DNA from: Defluviitaleaceae bacterium
Lineage (GTDB): Bacteria > Bacillota > Clostridia > Lachnospirales > WQUN01
Reading direction: 5' to 3'
DNA: 6,504 bases
Assembly: GCA_009783395.1 (NCBI GenBank)
Contig: WRHA01000306.1
Coordinates: 1-6,504 of the forward strand
Shown: positions 5,571 through 6,504 of the stretch, piece after piece
How the letters are laid out: every line of letters starts with the position of its first letter
How positions within the stretch are numbered: position 1 is the stretch's first letter
The notes under the pieces: generated by a model
Databases searched by the model: none
The model's input: the letters and a program-made list of their open reading frames with translations, nothing else
What the model was told of the DNA's origin: nothing
Program-made: the position numbers and the translations under genes

Positions 5571-5994
5571 CAAAATACCTCCTCACAAAATCAATAGGGT
5601 TAATAACGGGGATTTCGGATATTCGTTTGTTTAATACTTTTTTATCCGTAGTTAGAAAATAATCTGCACCAAGATAAATTGCACATGCAATGTGTGAAGC
5701 ATCCATCTGGCGTAATCCGAGCGACATTAACTGTGCTGCTTTAGAGGATATTTCATTTGATAGGCTACAATCATCACACGCAAGAGTTTTCCACGCCGTA
5801 ATCCTATTCCGTACTTCGTCAAACGGGTTCATACCATTTTCGTAATCCAGTACGAAAGACCAGCATAACTTAAGTTCATCCTGTCTAATTAAATCTTGCA
5901 CATGAAGCTTTGCCTCGGTTTCCATAGATACAACCAGAGATGCTTGGTCATCAAACGGTCTATTGAAACAACAGTTGTCTAAATATACTTTCAT
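5563..5994 (-). CDS. PIN-domain protein, candidate ribonuclease toxin
   Basis: A 143-residue protein of VapC-like size. PIN domains are metal-dependent ribonucleases whose active site uses three or four acidic residues. Candidates here are D6 in MKVYLDNCCFNRPFDD, E52 in SFVLDYENGMNPF, D98 in RQMDASHIACAIYLGAD and D117 in FLTTDKKVL; the last two motifs are the clearest family marks. No signal peptide is seen. AAAGGGG at 6001-6007 lies 6 bases before the ATG at 5994. It is the first gene of a two-gene minus-strand unit, with the smaller partner behind it; this toxin-first order is the reverse of classic vapBC. A 160-bp inverted-repeat element and a plausible promoter lie upstream. The domain is well supported; toxicity and RNA target are inferred from the family. 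Composition and orientation differ from the neighbouring cell wall genes, which suggests acquisition. Confidence 0.85.
   Translation of the reverse strand: MKVYLDNCCFNRPFDDQASLVVSMETEAKLHVQDLIRQDELKLCWSFVLDYENGMNPFDEVRNRITAWKTLACDDCSLSNEISSKAAQLMSLGLRQMDASHIACAIYLGADYFLTTDKKVLNKRISEIPVINPIDFVRRYFDV
5577..5584 (-). promoter_or_regulatory. Strong ribosome binding site of the small PIN partner
   Basis: Reads GAGGAGGT on the minus strand, 6 bases before the ATG at 5570 and inside the 3' end of the PIN gene. It is a better match to the ribosome than the AAAGGGG of the PIN gene, which would favour excess of the partner over the toxin. Confidence 0.8.
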
Positions 5995-6000
5995 TCGCTA

Positions 6001-6007
6001 CCCCTTT
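6001..6007 (-). promoter_or_regulatory. Ribosome binding site of the PIN-domain gene
   Basis: Reads AAAGGGG on the minus strand, 6 bases before the ATG at 5994, supporting that start. Confidence 0.7.
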
Positions 6008-6044
6008 GCTTTAAACACGTGGAATCCTCGTCGGCATCCGTTAA

Positions 6045-6204
6045 GGAACTGCTAAGAAATAACTTGTGCATTTAGCCGCCTGATTTTTGTCGAAAGACAA
6101 GGAGCAAAAACCGCCGCGACCTAGCGGGTCGCAAGGTTTTTTGCGACGCAGGATTTCGGCAAAAATCAGGTGGATAAACGTGCAAGTTATTTCTTAACAG
6201 TTCC
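6045..6204. mobile_element. MITE-like 160-bp element with 51-bp terminal inverted repeats
   Basis: The first 51 bases (GGAACTG...CGAAA, 6045-6095) match the reverse complement of 6154-6204 at 44 positions; six of the seven differences are transitions. TAA at 6042-6044 and at 6205-6207 looks like a 3-bp target duplication. The inside continues the foldback: GCAAAAACC (6104-6112) with GGTTTTTTGC (6135-6144), and GCGACC (6116-6121) with GGTCGC (6127-6132) around TAGCG. No transposase frame is present, so it would be non-autonomous, mobilised by an enzyme elsewhere. A 3-bp TAA duplication resembles some IS5-group elements, but the family is not assigned. It lies between the predicted promoter and the PIN gene and would form a long hairpin in that transcript. 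An alternative is a structured RNA or a dispersed repeat that no longer moves. Confidence 0.75.
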
Positions 6205-6212
6205 TAACCATC

Positions 6213-6221
6213 TGTACATTA
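6213..6221. promoter_or_regulatory. TGTACATTA direct repeat 1, possible operator half
   Basis: An exact 9-base copy of 6247-6255, spaced 34 bp start to start. This copy covers the predicted transcription start; the other covers the -35 box. Both contain the palindrome TGTACA. The arrangement suits binding by a regulator that represses the PIN operon, but no regulator is identified. Confidence 0.35.
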
Positions 6222-6223
6222 AA

Positions 6224-6252
6224 AGTATACCATTCTCGACCCTGTATGTACA
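6224..6252 (-). promoter_or_regulatory. Candidate sigma-A-type promoter for the PIN operon
   Basis: On the minus strand, TGTACA (6247-6252, four of six matches to TTGACA) and TATACT (6224-6229, five of six to TATAAT) are separated by 17 bases. Transcription would start near 6217 and give a leader of about 220 nt containing the whole inverted-repeat element. A second AT-rich hexamer, TATAAT, near 6253-6258 has no good partner. Confidence 0.5.
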
Positions 6253-6255
6253 TTA
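6247..6255. promoter_or_regulatory. TGTACATTA direct repeat 2, overlapping the -35 box
   Basis: Second copy of the 9-base repeat; its TGTACA core is the proposed -35 element of the minus-strand promoter, so a protein bound here would compete with RNA polymerase. Confidence 0.35.
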
Positions 6256-6295
6256 TATAAGCAAATTCCTATAGCCATTGTAGAACTGTCTCAAC

Positions 6296-6342
6296 AAAAA
6301 AATCGGTGCGGGTAGTGACACTACCCGCACCGATTTTTTTTT
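6296..6342 (-). terminator. Strong intrinsic terminator of the right-hand minus-strand gene
   Basis: A stem of 14 base pairs (6302-6315 with 6321-6334), extended by A6296-6301 with T6335-6340, closes over a TGACA loop. Read leftward it ends in a run of seven T and lies 22 bp after the stop codon at 6365-6367. Nine T follow on the plus strand, so it also works rightward. It insulates the PIN operon promoter from the upstream gene. Confidence 0.92.
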
Positions 6343-6364
6343 CGCGCTAATTTCATTTTCGCGC

Positions 6365-6504
6365 CTACTTTTTCTTGCTTGGCGAGTCTCCCGGAGTTGA
6401 CGCCGCTGTTGCAACATCGGCAACCGCTGCACTCAGTGCATCGGATCTGCCCGCTGTCGCGGTTTTCAGAACATCGATGAGATCGACGCCTGTTAAGGCC
6501 TCGA
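6365..6504 (-). CDS. C-terminal end of an unidentified, possibly flotillin-like (SPFH) protein, truncated by the window edge
   Basis: The last 45 codons and a TAG stop of a minus-strand gene are visible; the rest lies beyond position 6504. The peptide begins EALTGVDLIDVLKTATAG, continues as an Ala-rich helix-like stretch (SDALSAAVADVATAAS) and ends in a Lys tail (SPSKKK). An ALTGVDL...LL/VL segment near the C-terminus recalls bacterial flotillins, membrane scaffold proteins of the SPFH superfamily, but 45 residues are too few to be sure. G/C-rich codon use and a dedicated strong terminator show that it is a real gene. It is oriented like the PIN operon but separated from it by the terminator. 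Confidence 0.55.
   Translation of the reverse strand, partial: EALTGVDLIDVLKTATAGRSDALSAAVADVATAASTPGDSPSKKK

Larger units (their letters stand above)
5995..6364. other. 370-bp gene-free stretch upstream of the PIN operon
   Basis: No open frame with a ribosome binding site was found on either strand. From left to right it holds the short PIN leader (5995-6044), a 160-bp MITE-like inverted-repeat element (6045-6204), an AT-rich promoter region with two TGTACATTA repeats (6205-6290), a strong terminator (6296-6342) and about 20 bp containing two TTCGCGC copies (6341 and 6358) before the stop codon of the right-hand gene. Confidence 0.8.

Noticed and set aside
6045..6204. CRISPR repeat, tRNA or riboswitch in the 160-bp structured region
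   Set aside because: There are only two inverted copies with no spacers, no cloverleaf features, and near-perfect foldback symmetry with TAA flanks, which fits a MITE-like element better.

Overview
The window holds part of a division and cell wall (dcw) gene cluster from a bacterium that makes peptidoglycan, followed by a small accessory region. All four cluster genes read rightward in the order murF, mraY, murD, ftsW/spoVE. This order, the strong GGAGG-type ribosome binding sites, the mixed GC content and the tight spacing fit a Clostridia-like Bacillota genome. That placement is inferred from gene order and style; no species marker is present.

Positions 1-73 carry a perfect 18-bp hairpin and the murF leader. 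Positions 74-5293 carry the four genes. MurF finishes the UDP-MurNAc-pentapeptide, MraY loads it onto undecaprenyl phosphate to give lipid I, MurD acts earlier by adding D-Glu to UDP-MurNAc-L-Ala, and the SEDS protein polymerises the finished lipid II outside the membrane. Gaps are 16 bp (murF-mraY), 4 bp (mraY-murD) and 112 bp (murD-ftsW). The last gap holds a hairpin. An intrinsic terminator follows ftsW directly, so murG, commonly the next gene in this cluster, is not adjacent here.

Positions 5355-5994, minus strand, hold a candidate toxin-antitoxin pair: a PIN-domain protein followed by an 8-nt overlapping gene for a 71-residue partner. The 370 bp upstream of the pair contain a 160-bp, transposase-less, imperfect palindrome with 51-bp terminal inverted repeats and TAA flanks (a MITE-like element), then a plausible minus-strand promoter bracketed by two copies of TGTACATTA, then a strong terminator. 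The element therefore seems to lie inside the transcribed leader of the pair. At the right edge is the 3' end of a minus-strand gene that may encode a flotillin-like (SPFH) protein.

The most unusual signals are the MITE-like hairpin in the toxin-antitoxin leader, the toxin-first gene order, a strongly patchy third-base preference in the cell wall genes (G/T-ending blocks beside A/C-ending blocks, the latter often on conserved motifs), a repetitive N-terminal extension on MurD that cannot be removed by choosing a later start, and a 14-bp palindrome repeated near the 3' ends of murD and ftsW.
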